Below, piece after piece: positions 25,186 to 34,204 of a DNA stretch of 64,000 nt. The position numbers were made by a program, and so were the translations under genes. Below the pieces are notes generated by a model that worked only from the letters and a program-made list of their open reading frames with translations, searched no databases and was not told the DNA's origin. Numbering within the stretch: the first letter of the stretch is position 1; each line of letters begins with the position of its first letter. This stretch comes from an uncultured Lachnospiraceae bacterium (GTDB lineage Bacteria; Bacillota; Clostridia; Lachnospirales; Lachnospiraceae): assembly GCA_947630805.1 (NCBI GenBank), contig CANRIV010000003.1, positions 142,606 through 206,605 of the forward strand. The letters run 5' to 3'.

Positions 25186-26016
25186 ATGAAACATTATAAA
25201 GGATTGACGACGCCCTACATAATATGGTCATTTCTGCTGATTGCACTTCCGCTTGTTTTGATTGTGCTTTATTCTGTGACCACAGGGGATAATTCGCTGA
25301 TTACAATACATTTTACATTACATAATTTTAAAAGGATATTGGATCCGGTATATCTGAATGTATTTTTAAAGTCTCTTCAGATGGGGCTTCTGACAACCGG
25401 CATCTGTTTGTTCCTGGCATATCCGATGGCTTATTTTATTTCAAAATTCAGTGAAGGAGTACAGGATATACTGATCTTATTGGTGACAATACCGATGTGG
25501 ATTAACACGTTGCTGCGGACTTATGCCTGGATTAGTTTATTGTCAGATAATGGCATTATCAACGCGCTGTTGAAATTCCTTGGCCTGAATCCGGTCAACA
25601 TGATGTACACAAATTTCTCGGTCATTATGGGACTGGTTTGCGATTTGCTTCCATTTATGGTAATCCCTATCCACACATCACTGGTCAAAATGGATTATTC
25701 GCTGGTTGAAGCGGCAAAAGATTTGGGCGCAGGCAGAGTGAAAACATTTACAAAAGTCATTTTTAAATTGTCACTTCCCGGAGTAATCAGCGGAATAACT
25801 ATGGTATTTCTGCTGAGTATTTCCACATTTGTCATTCCTGTACTTTTGGGAGGACATCAGTTTGTGCTGATTGGAAATCTGATAGAGAATCAGTTCATAT
25901 CTGTGGGAGATTGGAATTTTGGAAGCGCCATTTCTGTCTTGCTGGCGATTGTCATTCTGGCAATGATGGGAATTATGAAAAAAATAGACGCAGAGGATGC
26001 CGGAGGTGAAAAATGA
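25186..26016 (+). CDS. potB: Spermidine/putrescine ABC transporter, permease PotB
   Basis: A 276-residue membrane protein with six hydrophobic segments. The ABC-coupling EAA motif is VEAAKDLGAGRVKTFTKVIF (about 167-186), followed by LPGVISGI. AGGAGG lies 5 bases before the ATG. Its last four bases overlap the start of the following gene (ATGA). Confidence 0.91.
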   Translation: MKHYKGLTTPYIIWSFLLIALPLVLIVLYSVTTGDNSLITIHFTLHNFKRILDPVYLNVFLKSLQMGLLTTGICLFLAYPMAYFISKFSEGVQDILILLVTIPMWINTLLRTYAWISLLSDNGIINALLKFLGLNPVNMMYTNFSVIMGLVCDLLPFMVIPIHTSLVKMDYSLVEAAKDLGAGRVKTFTKVIFKLSLPGVISGITMVFLLSISTFVIPVLLGGHQFVLIGNLIENQFISVGDWNFGSAISVLLAIVILAMMGIMKKIDAEDAGGEK

Positions 26017-27893
26017 AAAAAAGAATCTCCATAGGGCCAAAACTGTACATAGCGCTCTGCTTTATATTTTTCTATCTTCCGATTTTTGTGACAATGTTTT
26101 TCTCGTTCAATTCTTCAAAGTCTCTGACACATTTTACGGGATTTTCACTGAAATGGTATCGAAGACTGCTGACGGATTCCAATATTATATCCGCAGTGTA
26201 TGTGTCTGTCAGTATTGCATTGATTGCTACGATTATTTCTACCATACTCGGAACGATGACAGCGATAGGACTGTCAAAAAGCAGAAAAGTAATAAAAGAA
26301 TGGCTGTTGAACATTAATAATATGCCGATTATGAATCCGGAGATTGTCACGGCAATCGGTATGATGTTGTTTTTCACTTCCATCAGAATGGAGCGGGGAT
26401 ATATTACGATGTTGCTGGCGCATATTGCCTTTTGTACTCCGTATGTAATTGTCAGTGTATATCCTAAGGTAAGAAGCATGGACCATAATCTTGCAGATGT
26501 GGCAATGGATTTGGGAGCAACACCGTTTCAGGCATTGGTAAAGGTAATACTTCCGATGCTGAAGCCGGGAATTTATGCGGGAACACTGTTGGCTTTTACG
26601 ATGTCCATTGATGATTTTGTTATTTCTTATTTTGTGACAGGTAATGGCGTGTCAAATATTTCTATTATTGTTTACAATATGACAAAGCGGACCAATCCAA
26701 CCATTAATGCGCTCTCCACCCTGTTGATTCTTGTGGTTGTGTTTATTTTGGTTATTGTCAATGTCATTCCTGTTGTCACAAAACACAGGAAAAAGAAAAA
26801 GGTAGAGCTTGCCGGAACAAAAAAAGGAATCTTCCGCAAGGCAATGGCGACGGCTGGAATTGTAATTTCGTTGGGTATTGCTTTCTTCTGCATCATTCGA
26901 TTTTCCGAGATGAACAATAAACCGGTACTTCGCGTTTTCAATTCCGGAGAATATATGGACGCTTCGCTCGTAAATGAATTTGAGGAAAAATATCATTGTA
27001 AAATCGTGTATGAAACCTATGATTCCAATGAATCGATGTATACAAAATTACAAAGCGGTGCAAAATATGATATTGTTGTTCCGTCGGATTATATGATAGA
27101 ACGTCTTATCCGGGAAGAATACCTGCAGCCGATAGATTGGAGCCTCATAAAAAATAAAGATAAAATTATTCCGAAACTGCTCGGAGGAAATTATGATCCA
27201 CAGGACCGGTATACAGTGCCTTATTATTGGGGGACAGTAGGAATCGTATATGATAAAACGGTTGTGGACCAAAAAGATTTACAGGAAGGCTGGGATTTAC
27301 TGCGAAATAAAAAATATAGTGGAAATATCTATATGTATGATTCAGAGAGAGATGCGTTTATGGTGGCATTAAAGGCCCTGGGTTATTCCATGAATACAAC
27401 CGATAAAGGGAAACTGAACGAAGCATATCAGTGGCTCGTGGAACAGAGGGAGCTTATGAATCCGGTCTATGTGGGAGATGATGTTATGGATAATATGATT
27501 TCCGGGAATAAAGCGATGGCAGTCGTTTATTCCGGTGATGGAGCATATATTATCAATGAGAATGAAAATATGGACTTCTTTGTTCCAGAGCAGGGAAGCA
27601 ATGTATGGACCGATGGAATGGTAATAACCAAAGATTGCCAGAATATAAAACTGGCGCATCAGTTTATAGATTATTTTCTAAACAGAGAAGTAGCAATTAT
27701 CAATACAGAATATATCGGATATGACAGCGCAGTGAAATCTGTTTATGAATATTTTCAGAATGTGGAATATAAAGGAAATCCGGGATGTGCACCGGATACA
27801 TCCAATGAGAAAAATGAAGAATTTAAAGACCAGAATGCTGATATCAAAGCATATACTTCTAATCTCTGGACAAAAATAAAATCACATCAATAA
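26013..27893 (+). CDS. Fused PotC permease + PotD polyamine-binding protein
   Basis: A 626-residue fusion. Residues 1-255 are a PotC-type permease with the EAA motif (ADVAMDLGATPFQALVKVIL). A Lys-rich cytoplasmic stretch (KHRKKKKVELAGTKKG) and an extra membrane helix (about 277-296) lead into an extracellular PotD-like domain (about 305-626: VLRVFNSGEYMD, YDIVVPSDYMIERL, PYYWGTVGIVYDK, AVVYSGDGAYI, FIDYFLNREV). The binding protein is thus tethered to the permease rather than being a free lipoprotein. Such PotCD fusions occur in Firmicutes. It completes the transporter with potA and potB. Confidence 0.9.
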   Translation: MKKRISIGPKLYIALCFIFFYLPIFVTMFFSFNSSKSLTHFTGFSLKWYRRLLTDSNIISAVYVSVSIALIATIISTILGTMTAIGLSKSRKVIKEWLLNINNMPIMNPEIVTAIGMMLFFTSIRMERGYITMLLAHIAFCTPYVIVSVYPKVRSMDHNLADVAMDLGATPFQALVKVILPMLKPGIYAGTLLAFTMSIDDFVISYFVTGNGVSNISIIVYNMTKRTNPTINALSTLLILVVVFILVIVNVIPVVTKHRKKKKVELAGTKKGIFRKAMATAGIVISLGIAFFCIIRFSEMNNKPVLRVFNSGEYMDASLVNEFEEKYHCKIVYETYDSNESMYTKLQSGAKYDIVVPSDYMIERLIREEYLQPIDWSLIKNKDKIIPKLLGGNYDPQDRYTVPYYWGTVGIVYDKTVVDQKDLQEGWDLLRNKKYSGNIYMYDSERDAFMVALKALGYSMNTTDKGKLNEAYQWLVEQRELMNPVYVGDDVMDNMISGNKAMAVVYSGDGAYIINENENMDFFVPEQGSNVWTDGMVITKDCQNIKLAHQFIDYFLNREVAIINTEYIGYDSAVKSVYEYFQNVEYKGNPGCAPDTSNEKNEEFKDQNADIKAYTSNLWTKIKSHQ

Positions 27894-27912
27894 TATTTAT
27901 GATATTATTTTT

Positions 27913-27946
27913 AAACGGACAGATTTTGTCTGTCCGTTTTCGGTTT
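27913..27946 (+). terminator. Terminator of the pot operon
   Basis: The stem AAACGGACAGA (27913-27923) / TCTGTCCGTTT (27929-27939) with a 5-base loop, then CGGTTTT. It lies 20 bases after the potCD stop. Confidence 0.8.
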
Positions 27947-27997
27947 TAAAAGTTTCGGGTTTGGAGTATACTATTGGAAGTAAGGAGATGAGATTGG

Positions 27998-28588
27998 ATG
28001 GAAAAAAGTTTTTGGCGGGAGTATTTTTCAATTCCTAACTTAATGGGATATTTCAGGATTTTTCTGGTAGCAGTATATATGGTGCTTTTTTATCGTTCGC
28101 TCAATGGCGCACCATACTGGCCGGTCATCGCGACGATTGTTATTTCCGGGCTGACCGATTTTTTTGATGGGAAGATTGCCAGAAAATTTAATATGGTAAC
28201 AGAATGGGGAAAAGTACTTGACCCCATTGCGGATAAAATCACGCTCGGAGCCATTATACTGAGTCTGTCTTTTAAATATACGATTGTAATTGCAATGGTA
28301 GCTTTTTATGTGGTGAAAGAAGGCTTTATGGGAATCGTGGGACTTTATTCCATCAAAAAAGGACATAAAGTAGAAGGCGCTATGTGGTATGGAAAAGTAT
28401 GTACCTTCAGCAGTTATGTCATTTTAATTGCATTGCTGTTATTTCCCGATATGCCAGAAAAATGGGTTGATATTTTGATTTTGTTGAATATGGCCATTAT
28501 GTTCTGTACACTGATGTGTTATGTAGTTTATTATGGAAAAATTCTGAAAACAGGAACAGAGACGGAGAGAGATGAAAAAGCATCTTGA
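27998..28588 (+). CDS. CDP-alcohol phosphatidyltransferase (PgsA-like)
   Basis: A 196-residue membrane enzyme. It carries the diagnostic DG-x2-AR-x8-G-x3-D-x3-D motif (FFDGKIARKF, then WGKVLDPIADK), near residues 52-77, and about five hydrophobic segments. Such enzymes join CDP-diacylglycerol to glycerol-3-phosphate or another alcohol to make phospholipids. The sequence looks closest to PgsA-like/cardiolipin-type members, but the alcohol is uncertain. AAGGAGATGAGATTGG precedes the ATG. It is alone between two transcription units. Confidence 0.8.
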   Translation: MEKSFWREYFSIPNLMGYFRIFLVAVYMVLFYRSLNGAPYWPVIATIVISGLTDFFDGKIARKFNMVTEWGKVLDPIADKITLGAIILSLSFKYTIVIAMVAFYVVKEGFMGIVGLYSIKKGHKVEGAMWYGKVCTFSSYVILIALLLFPDMPEKWVDILILLNMAIMFCTLMCYVVYYGKILKTGTETERDEKAS

Positions 28589-28613
28589 CAAAAAAAGACT
28601 GGTAATATAGAAT
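28585..28613 (+). promoter_or_regulatory. Promoter for tRNA-Phe/tRNA-Gly
   Basis: TTGACA (28585-28590, starting inside the preceding stop codon), 17 bases, TAGAAT (28608-28613), about 55 bases before tRNA-Phe. Confidence 0.6.
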
Positions 28614-28668
28614 AATCAGGCAGCACAATAAACGTACATGAATTCATCATGGACCGGTTTGTGTACAT

Positions 28669-28741
<73 letters not shown>

Positions 28742-28760
28742 TTGAAAAATATCAACATAT

Positions 28761-28831
28761 GCGGGTGTAGTTCAGTGGTAGAACACCAGCCTTCCAAGCT
28801 GGATATGTGGGTTCGATTCCCATCACCCGCT
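28761..28831 (+). tRNA. tRNA-Gly (anticodon TCC)
   Basis: Acceptor GCGGGTG / CACCCGC with discriminator T. Anticodon stem CCAGC/GCTGG with loop CTTCCAA gives TCC. T-loop is GTTCGATTC. It lies 19 bases after tRNA-Phe. Confidence 0.94.
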
Positions 28832-28910
28832 TTTTTTATATTCAAAACGCACTTTCCCCTTTTTGTAATATATGGTTATCAACCATTCCACAGAGAGAGG
28901 TAGAGTTTTC

Positions 28911-29759
28911 TTAATTCTTTTTCTGGTATACATGGACATATTCTATTTCAAACAAAAAAGGTAAATCAGCGTCATTGACCGGCCCGCCCAGACCACCGCC
29001 GACTGCAGTGTTAATAATCAGATAAAAAGGTTTGTCAAAAGGCCAGGAATCATATCCCTGTTCTACCGAATCGTCCAAGCGGTGATACTTGCAGTAACTT
29101 ACGCCATCTACAAAATATTCAAAATAGTCCGGCGTCCATTCCATAGAGTAGTTGTGAAATTCTTTTAGAAAATTCTTTTCAAAGGACACTACTTTTGTGT
29201 AGGGAACGGTGTCGTTTCTTCTGTGATTGTGCCGGGCAGAATGAAGACTGAACAGCAAATCATCCGGTCTTCTGCCAATATGCTCGACCAAATCAATCTC
29301 CCCGCAATTTGGCCAGCGTTCTTTTTCCGGAAGCGGTGGAAAGATTTTCCAGTGTTCATCGGTAAAATTTTGAAAGTCTGGTTTTCCATCTGTACGCACG
29401 GGAATTCCGTCCGGGATTGGACGTGGTTTTCTGGAAGGCATCATCCAGATTGCAGGCCATGAGCCCAAACCTCCCGGAAATTTTGCCCGGATATCAAAAT
29501 ATCCATATTGCCAGCAGGCTTTCTGATTTGTATTAATTTTGGCAGATGTATATTCGCGTTCGCCATCTTTTTCTTTGAGAGAGCGAATGACAAGTTTTCC
29601 GTCTTTTACATAAATATTGGAGGGCCTGTCGGTATATGCCTGCAGTTCCCGGTTGGGCCATTGGAAATTTCCCACTTCATAAGACCATTTTTTCGGGTCA
29701 GGCATCCCTTCATAATCAAAATCATCGCTCCATACCAGATGATAATTTTTCAGATTCAT
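28911..29759 (-). CDS. GH16 beta-glucanase-like enzyme without signal peptide
   Basis: A 282-residue glycoside hydrolase family 16 protein. The catalytic ExDxxE motif is GEIDLVEHIG; other family strands are VWSDDFDYEGMPDPKKW, GLGSWPAIWMMP, HNYSMEWTPDYFEYFVDG and YLIINTAVGGGLGG. GH16 enzymes of this type cut beta-1,3 or mixed-linkage glucans. There is no signal peptide, and GGGAGAT precedes the ATG, so the start is well supported and the enzyme is probably cytoplasmic, acting on imported oligosaccharides. A second, secreted GH16 is encoded at 48557. It is convergent with the tRNA genes. Confidence 0.87.
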   Translation of the reverse strand: MNLKNYHLVWSDDFDYEGMPDPKKWSYEVGNFQWPNRELQAYTDRPSNIYVKDGKLVIRSLKEKDGEREYTSAKINTNQKACWQYGYFDIRAKFPGGLGSWPAIWMMPSRKPRPIPDGIPVRTDGKPDFQNFTDEHWKIFPPLPEKERWPNCGEIDLVEHIGRRPDDLLFSLHSARHNHRRNDTVPYTKVVSFEKNFLKEFHNYSMEWTPDYFEYFVDGVSYCKYHRLDDSVEQGYDSWPFDKPFYLIINTAVGGGLGGPVNDADLPFLFEIEYVHVYQKKN

Positions 29760-29852
29760 AAGTAATATCTCCCAATCCTATTATACTGATTTGAATTGTA
29801 GCATATCTCTGTGTGATTTCAAGAAAATTTACTGGAAAAATAGCGTAATGTT

Positions 29853-29881
29853 TTGACAATTTTTCTTATTTGCTCTATTGT
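29853..29881 (+). promoter_or_regulatory. Promoter for the B12-type radical SAM gene
   Basis: TTGACA (29853-29858), 17 bases, TATTGT (29876-29881), about 25 bases before the start codon, implying a very short leader. Confidence 0.55.
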
Positions 29882-29906
29882 GTAAATAGTTATGCGGGAG
29901 GACAAA

Positions 29907-31703
29907 ATGAAATTTTTATTCGTTGCGATAAATTCAAAATATATTCATTCTAATCTGGCAGTTTACAATTTGAGAGCTTATGCACAAAAATATGGAAAAA
30001 ACAGACATCAGATTGAAATCGCAGAATACACAATCAATCAATATGCTGATGAGATATTGCGCGATATTTATGAAAGAGGTGCAGACGCGATTGGATTTTC
30101 CTGCTATATATGGAATATTTCGCTGGTCAAAGAACTTGCCGCAGACTATAAAAAAATCAGTCCCAAGACAGAAATATGGGTGGGAGGACCGGAGGTGTCC
30201 TATTCCATAGAAACTTTTCTGACAGAAAATAAAAGTATAGATTATGTAATGTTTGGAGAGGGAGAAAAGGTATTTCAAAATATAATGGACGCCTATGAGT
30301 GTGTTCCCATAGACGAAACTGCGTTAAAAGCGTTGAGAGGAATAGCATACCGCAAAGAAAAAGTCATCGTAAATTCTCCCGAATCATTCGTTGATTTATC
30401 TGATATTCCCTTTATATACAACGGTTTGGAAAAATTTGAAAACCGGATCATCTATTATGAGTCGAGCAGAGGATGTCCGTTTTCCTGCAGTTACTGTCTC
30501 TCGTGTGTTGATAAGACATTGAGATTTCGAGATTTAGAGATGGTAAAAAAGGAATTGGAATTTTTTATGGAACACAGGGTCAAGCAGGTAAAATTTGTAG
30601 ACCGAACATTCAACTGTGACCCGCGCCGTGCCCTTGCAATATGGAAATTTATCCAAAAAAATGATAATGGAATTACAAATTTTCATTTTGAAATCGCAGC
30701 AGATTTAATGACGGACGAGCAGGTGGAATTTCTTGGTACAATGCGTCCGGGACTGATACAGTTTGAAATTGGTGTGCAGTCGACAAATAAAAAAACACTG
30801 GAAGCAATTCACCGGAAAACAGATATTGCGAAAATTGCAAAGGTCACGCAGAAAATCAGAAACAATCACAATATTCATCAGCATCTTGACCTGATAGCGG
30901 GGCTTCCCTATGAAAATTATGAATCGTTTGCAAATTCTTTTCATGAAGTGTATGCGATGAAACCTGATCAGCTTCAATTAGGATTTTTAAAAATTCTTCA
31001 TGGCTCAGACATGGAAGCGTGCGCAAAAGAATACGGCATTATTTATTCCGAAAGGGCCCCTTATGAAGTGCTCGCCACGCCATGGCTGTCTTATCAGTCT
31101 ATTATCAATTTAAAACGTGTTGAAGAAGTTTTAGAAGTATACTACAACAGTGGACAGTTTGCCCATACTATGAAATATTTGGAACGATATTTTTCTTCGG
31201 CGTTTGAAATGTATGAACAGCTGGGAACATTTTATCAAAAAAAACATCCGAAAGGGGAAAAACATTCGCGCATAACGCGGTATGATATTTTGTTGGAATT
31301 TTTTCAAACGGTAAAAAACAGAGAGAAAAGTTGCAATAGCGGGGAGACGGCTGGCATACCGGCTTTCACGGCGACATCCAACGTCGATAAAGCGTTCAGA
31401 GAACGATTGACATATGATTTTTATCTGCGAGAAAATGCCAAGGCAAGACCGGATTTTGCATTAGATATTACATCTTATAAAAAAAGAGTGCAAAAGTTTT
31501 ACCGTTCCTGCCATGTGAGAGAACTGTTGCCTGATTATGAAGCGTATGATTCCAGGCAGATTGAGAAAATGACACACATCGAAATATTTGGAATAGGCTC
31601 CGGGAAGGAGACATATATTTTATTTGATTACAGAAATAGAAGCGCATTAGACCACCAGGCAGAAACGATAGAGATAACCGATAGGATAAGGGAAGAAAAA
31701 TGA
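29907..31703 (+). CDS. B12-binding-domain radical SAM protein (DUF4080-type)
   Basis: 598 residues. The start at 29907 follows GCGGGAGG. A cobalamin-binding-like N-terminal domain (FVAINSKYIHSNLAVYNLR, GADAIGFSCYIWN, VGGPEVSYS) precedes a radical SAM core with Cys190/194/197 (RGCPFSCSYC), KFVDRTFNCD and FEIGVQSTN. The C-terminal region of about 200 residues looks like DUF4080. It binds a 4Fe-4S cluster and S-adenosylmethionine; the reaction is unknown. The next gene overlaps it by 4 bases. Confidence 0.82.
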   Translation: MKFLFVAINSKYIHSNLAVYNLRAYAQKYGKNRHQIEIAEYTINQYADEILRDIYERGADAIGFSCYIWNISLVKELAADYKKISPKTEIWVGGPEVSYSIETFLTENKSIDYVMFGEGEKVFQNIMDAYECVPIDETALKALRGIAYRKEKVIVNSPESFVDLSDIPFIYNGLEKFENRIIYYESSRGCPFSCSYCLSCVDKTLRFRDLEMVKKELEFFMEHRVKQVKFVDRTFNCDPRRALAIWKFIQKNDNGITNFHFEIAADLMTDEQVEFLGTMRPGLIQFEIGVQSTNKKTLEAIHRKTDIAKIAKVTQKIRNNHNIHQHLDLIAGLPYENYESFANSFHEVYAMKPDQLQLGFLKILHGSDMEACAKEYGIIYSERAPYEVLATPWLSYQSIINLKRVEEVLEVYYNSGQFAHTMKYLERYFSSAFEMYEQLGTFYQKKHPKGEKHSRITRYDILLEFFQTVKNREKSCNSGETAGIPAFTATSNVDKAFRERLTYDFYLRENAKARPDFALDITSYKKRVQKFYRSCHVRELLPDYEAYDSRQIEKMTHIEIFGIGSGKETYILFDYRNRSALDHQAETIEITDRIREEK

Positions 31704-32413
31704 TAAAAGATTACGTATGTGTAGACATAGAGACTTCAGGAATTCATTCTAAATGGGACAGAATTATTGAAATTGGAGCGGTAAAAGTAAGAGAGGGAAA
31801 GGTGGTTGACACATTTTCCAGCCTGATTGATCCGGGGGTAGAAGTATCGCCGTTTATCACGGACCTTACGGGAATCAGCAACGATATGCTGTCAGGACAA
31901 GCTGAAATTTCTGAGGTTTTGCCGGCATTTGTGCGCTTTGCGGGAAAGGATTATCTGCTGGGACACAATATTATGTTTGACTATAGATTTTTAAAGCAAA
32001 ATGCAATGAATTTAAATATGGAATTTGACAGAAGCGGAATGGATACTTTAAAAATTGCAAGAAAGGTATTGCCTCATTTGGAGAGCAGAGCATTGGACTA
32101 CCTGTGTCAATATTATGGTATTGAAGATAAAAATCACCACAGAGCCCTCAATGACGCCGGGGCCACTTCCCGGCTTTATCTTACATTGATGGAACAATAT
32201 GGAGCCCAGATGCCCGAATTGTTTGAGCCGAGTCCGTTTCGCTATAGCGTAAAGAAACTTCAGCCGATTACAGAGAAACAGAAAAAATATCTATCCGCAC
32301 TAATGAAATATCACAACATACCGGCAGATTTTGATATAGAAAAGCTGACGAAAAGTGAAGCATCAAAAAAAATAGACAAAATTCTCAGCGAAAATGGAAG
32401 AATTTTTGACTAG
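31700..32413 (+). CDS. DnaQ-like 3'-5' exonuclease (Pol III epsilon family)
   Basis: 237 residues. The DEDDh exonuclease motifs are VDIETSG (about 9), LLGHNIMFDYRFL (about 93) and HHRALNDAGAT (about 148). After the exonuclease domain comes a C-terminal extension of about 60 residues (QPITEKQKKYLSALMKYHN). It degrades 3' ends of DNA or RNA; proofreading is not certain because Clostridia often use PolC for that. It overlaps the radical SAM gene by 4 bases and is probably co-translated. Confidence 0.84.
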   Translation: MIKDYVCVDIETSGIHSKWDRIIEIGAVKVREGKVVDTFSSLIDPGVEVSPFITDLTGISNDMLSGQAEISEVLPAFVRFAGKDYLLGHNIMFDYRFLKQNAMNLNMEFDRSGMDTLKIARKVLPHLESRALDYLCQYYGIEDKNHHRALNDAGATSRLYLTLMEQYGAQMPELFEPSPFRYSVKKLQPITEKQKKYLSALMKYHNIPADFDIEKLTKSEASKKIDKILSENGRIFD

Positions 32414-32434
32414 GAGATTTTTCTTAGATATGAT
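32406..32434 (+). promoter_or_regulatory. Promoter for the 33-residue peptide and VanW gene
   Basis: TTGACT (32406-32411, across the preceding stop codon), 17 bases, TATGAT (32429-32434), about 85 bases before the peptide start. Confidence 0.6.
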
Positions 32435-32520
32435 ATACTTTGTTAGAGTATTATGGAAAAGTGTACCACTTATCATATAGAAAATATAAAATGCAAGGAA
32501 ATATTTAAAGGAGAATATCA

Positions 32521-32622
32521 ATGAATTTTTTTTATAGCAAAAAAAATCAGAGGATTATTGCGGGAGTGATTGCGCTCGTTTTAGTTGCAGCGCTGATTGT
32601 TACAACCGTGTTAAGTATTTAG
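32521..32622 (+). CDS. 33-residue single-pass membrane peptide
   Basis: ATG at 32521 with AAAGGAGAATATCA directly upstream, stop at 32620-32622. The peptide has a short polar start (MNFFYSKKNQR) and one hydrophobic helix (IIAGVIALVLVAALIVTTVL). Good ribosome site, own promoter and ideal single-helix composition argue for a real gene. It ends 43 bases before the VanW-family start and is likely in the same transcript. Function unknown; small membrane proteins next to wall enzymes often modulate them (inference). Confidence 0.6.
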   Translation: MNFFYSKKNQRIIAGVIALVLVAALIVTTVLSI

Positions 32623-32665
32623 AATGATAAATTTTGGGAATCAATTTTACTTGGGAGGCAGAAAA

Positions 32666-34162
32666 ATGAAAAGGATAAAGAGAGCAGGAATTGCAGTGAT
32701 ATCTGTTATCTTACTGACAGGTGCCGTGCGTGTACTTGCTGCTTCTGAAGATGTACAGGACAAAATCAAAGACGGAATTGTGATTGGTCAAATTGATGTG
32801 AGTGGAATGACCTATGATGAAGCGAAGGACGAAGTAAACAAATACGTCAATAAAAAAACTGCGACAAAAGTTATGCTGCAGGTCAATAAAGATGTAGTAG
32901 AGACCAGTCTGAAAGAACTGGGATACCGCTGGTCCAACAAGGACATAGTAAAGGAAGCGGTCACGTTGGGAAAATGCGGCAGTGTAATCAAACGCTATAA
33001 AGATGCGCTGGATATTAAAAATAAAGGAAAGAAGTATGAGATTGAACTGGCTTTTGACCCAAATGTTTTAGAAAAAAGGTTAAAGAAAATCTGCCAGCCT
33101 TATAATGTAAAAGCCAAAAATGCTTCGCTGAAAGCGACAGGGCATGGATTTAAAATTATTCCCGAAGAAGAGGGATGCACTGTAAATTATGAGAAATCTT
33201 CGCAGGATATCCTGGAATATATCAATGATAAATGGGATGGCACATCTGATATTACCATGCTGGCGACAACAGAAATTACCAGAGCAAAATATACGACAAA
33301 GGACTGCGAAAAAGTTTCTAATGAGCCCATGGGAAGTTTTACAACGAATTTCACAACAGGGTCTGCGTATTACAATAGAAATATGAATATCAAAAACGGT
33401 GTGGAAAAGATTGATGGAAATATATTGTATCCGGGCGAGAGCTTTTCCTGTAATGAACATCTGGTCCCATGGACCGAAGACAACGGATGGTATCCGGCGG
33501 GAACTTATGTTGACGGCGGTGTGCAGGACAGTCTGGGTGGAGGAATCTGTCAGGTGTCTACAACGCTGTATAATGCTCTGTTGCGGGCGGAAATAAAGAT
33601 TACAAAAAGATTTTCCCATTCCATGGCGGTATCTTATGTAGATTTGGCAGCAGATGCGGCATTGGCAGGGGATTATAAAGATTTGGTTTTTGAAAATAAT
33701 ACAGATGCTCCGATTTATGTGCAGGGAATCTATAGAGAAGGGTCTTTATCGTTTCATATTTATGGACATGATACAAGAGACAGTGGTCATTCCGTAAAAT
33801 ATGAAAGTGAGCTGGTCAGCACGACGCCGATTAAAACGGTGACGAAAAAAGATTCAAGCAAGCCGGTCGGCTATACAGAGACGCAGCCGGGACATGTGGG
33901 ATATGTGGCAAAACTGTGGAAGATTACTTATGAAAATGGAAAGCAGGTCAAAAAAGAGCTGCTGCACACCAGTACATATGCCATGTCTCCGACGACGATT
34001 ATTAAAGGAAGCGCAAAAACGCCGAATAAAAAGGATCCGGAAAAAACAACCCAGAAACCGGAGGAAAACACTACAGAAAAAGTGACAAAAAAACAGGCAG
34101 AAAAAAATACGAAAGCGGCGGAAAAAGAAACAAAAGCAAAAAATAAAAAAGACGAAGAATAA
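32666..34162 (+). CDS. VanW-family cell-wall protein
   Basis: 498 residues. The start at 32666 follows TTGGGAGGCAG; an in-frame ATG at 32624 lacks one. N-terminal signal anchor (about 8-26), then peptidoglycan-binding-like repeats (KDGIVIGQIDVSGMTYDEAK), the VanW domain (FTTGSAYYNRNMNIKNG, LYPGESFSCN, GGVQDSLGGGICQVSTTLY) and a G5-like region. A Lys/Glu/Thr-rich tail closes it (KKDEE end). VanW proteins are common surface proteins in Clostridia; despite the name there is no vancomycin-resistance cluster here. It follows the 33-residue membrane peptide. Confidence 0.85.
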   Translation: MKRIKRAGIAVISVILLTGAVRVLAASEDVQDKIKDGIVIGQIDVSGMTYDEAKDEVNKYVNKKTATKVMLQVNKDVVETSLKELGYRWSNKDIVKEAVTLGKCGSVIKRYKDALDIKNKGKKYEIELAFDPNVLEKRLKKICQPYNVKAKNASLKATGHGFKIIPEEEGCTVNYEKSSQDILEYINDKWDGTSDITMLATTEITRAKYTTKDCEKVSNEPMGSFTTNFTTGSAYYNRNMNIKNGVEKIDGNILYPGESFSCNEHLVPWTEDNGWYPAGTYVDGGVQDSLGGGICQVSTTLYNALLRAEIKITKRFSHSMAVSYVDLAADAALAGDYKDLVFENNTDAPIYVQGIYREGSLSFHIYGHDTRDSGHSVKYESELVSTTPIKTVTKKDSSKPVGYTETQPGHVGYVAKLWKITYENGKQVKKELLHTSTYAMSPTTIIKGSAKTPNKKDPEKTTQKPEENTTEKVTKKQAEKNTKAAEKETKAKNKKDEE

Positions 34163-34204
34163 TCACAGAAACAGAAGAAAAAGATTATATTCATAAGGTG
34201 GTTT

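Noticed and set aside
32666..34162. VanW as a vancomycin-resistance gene
   Set aside because: There is no VanS/VanR/VanHAX or D-Ala-D-Lac ligase nearby, and VanW domains are common in Clostridia surface proteins.
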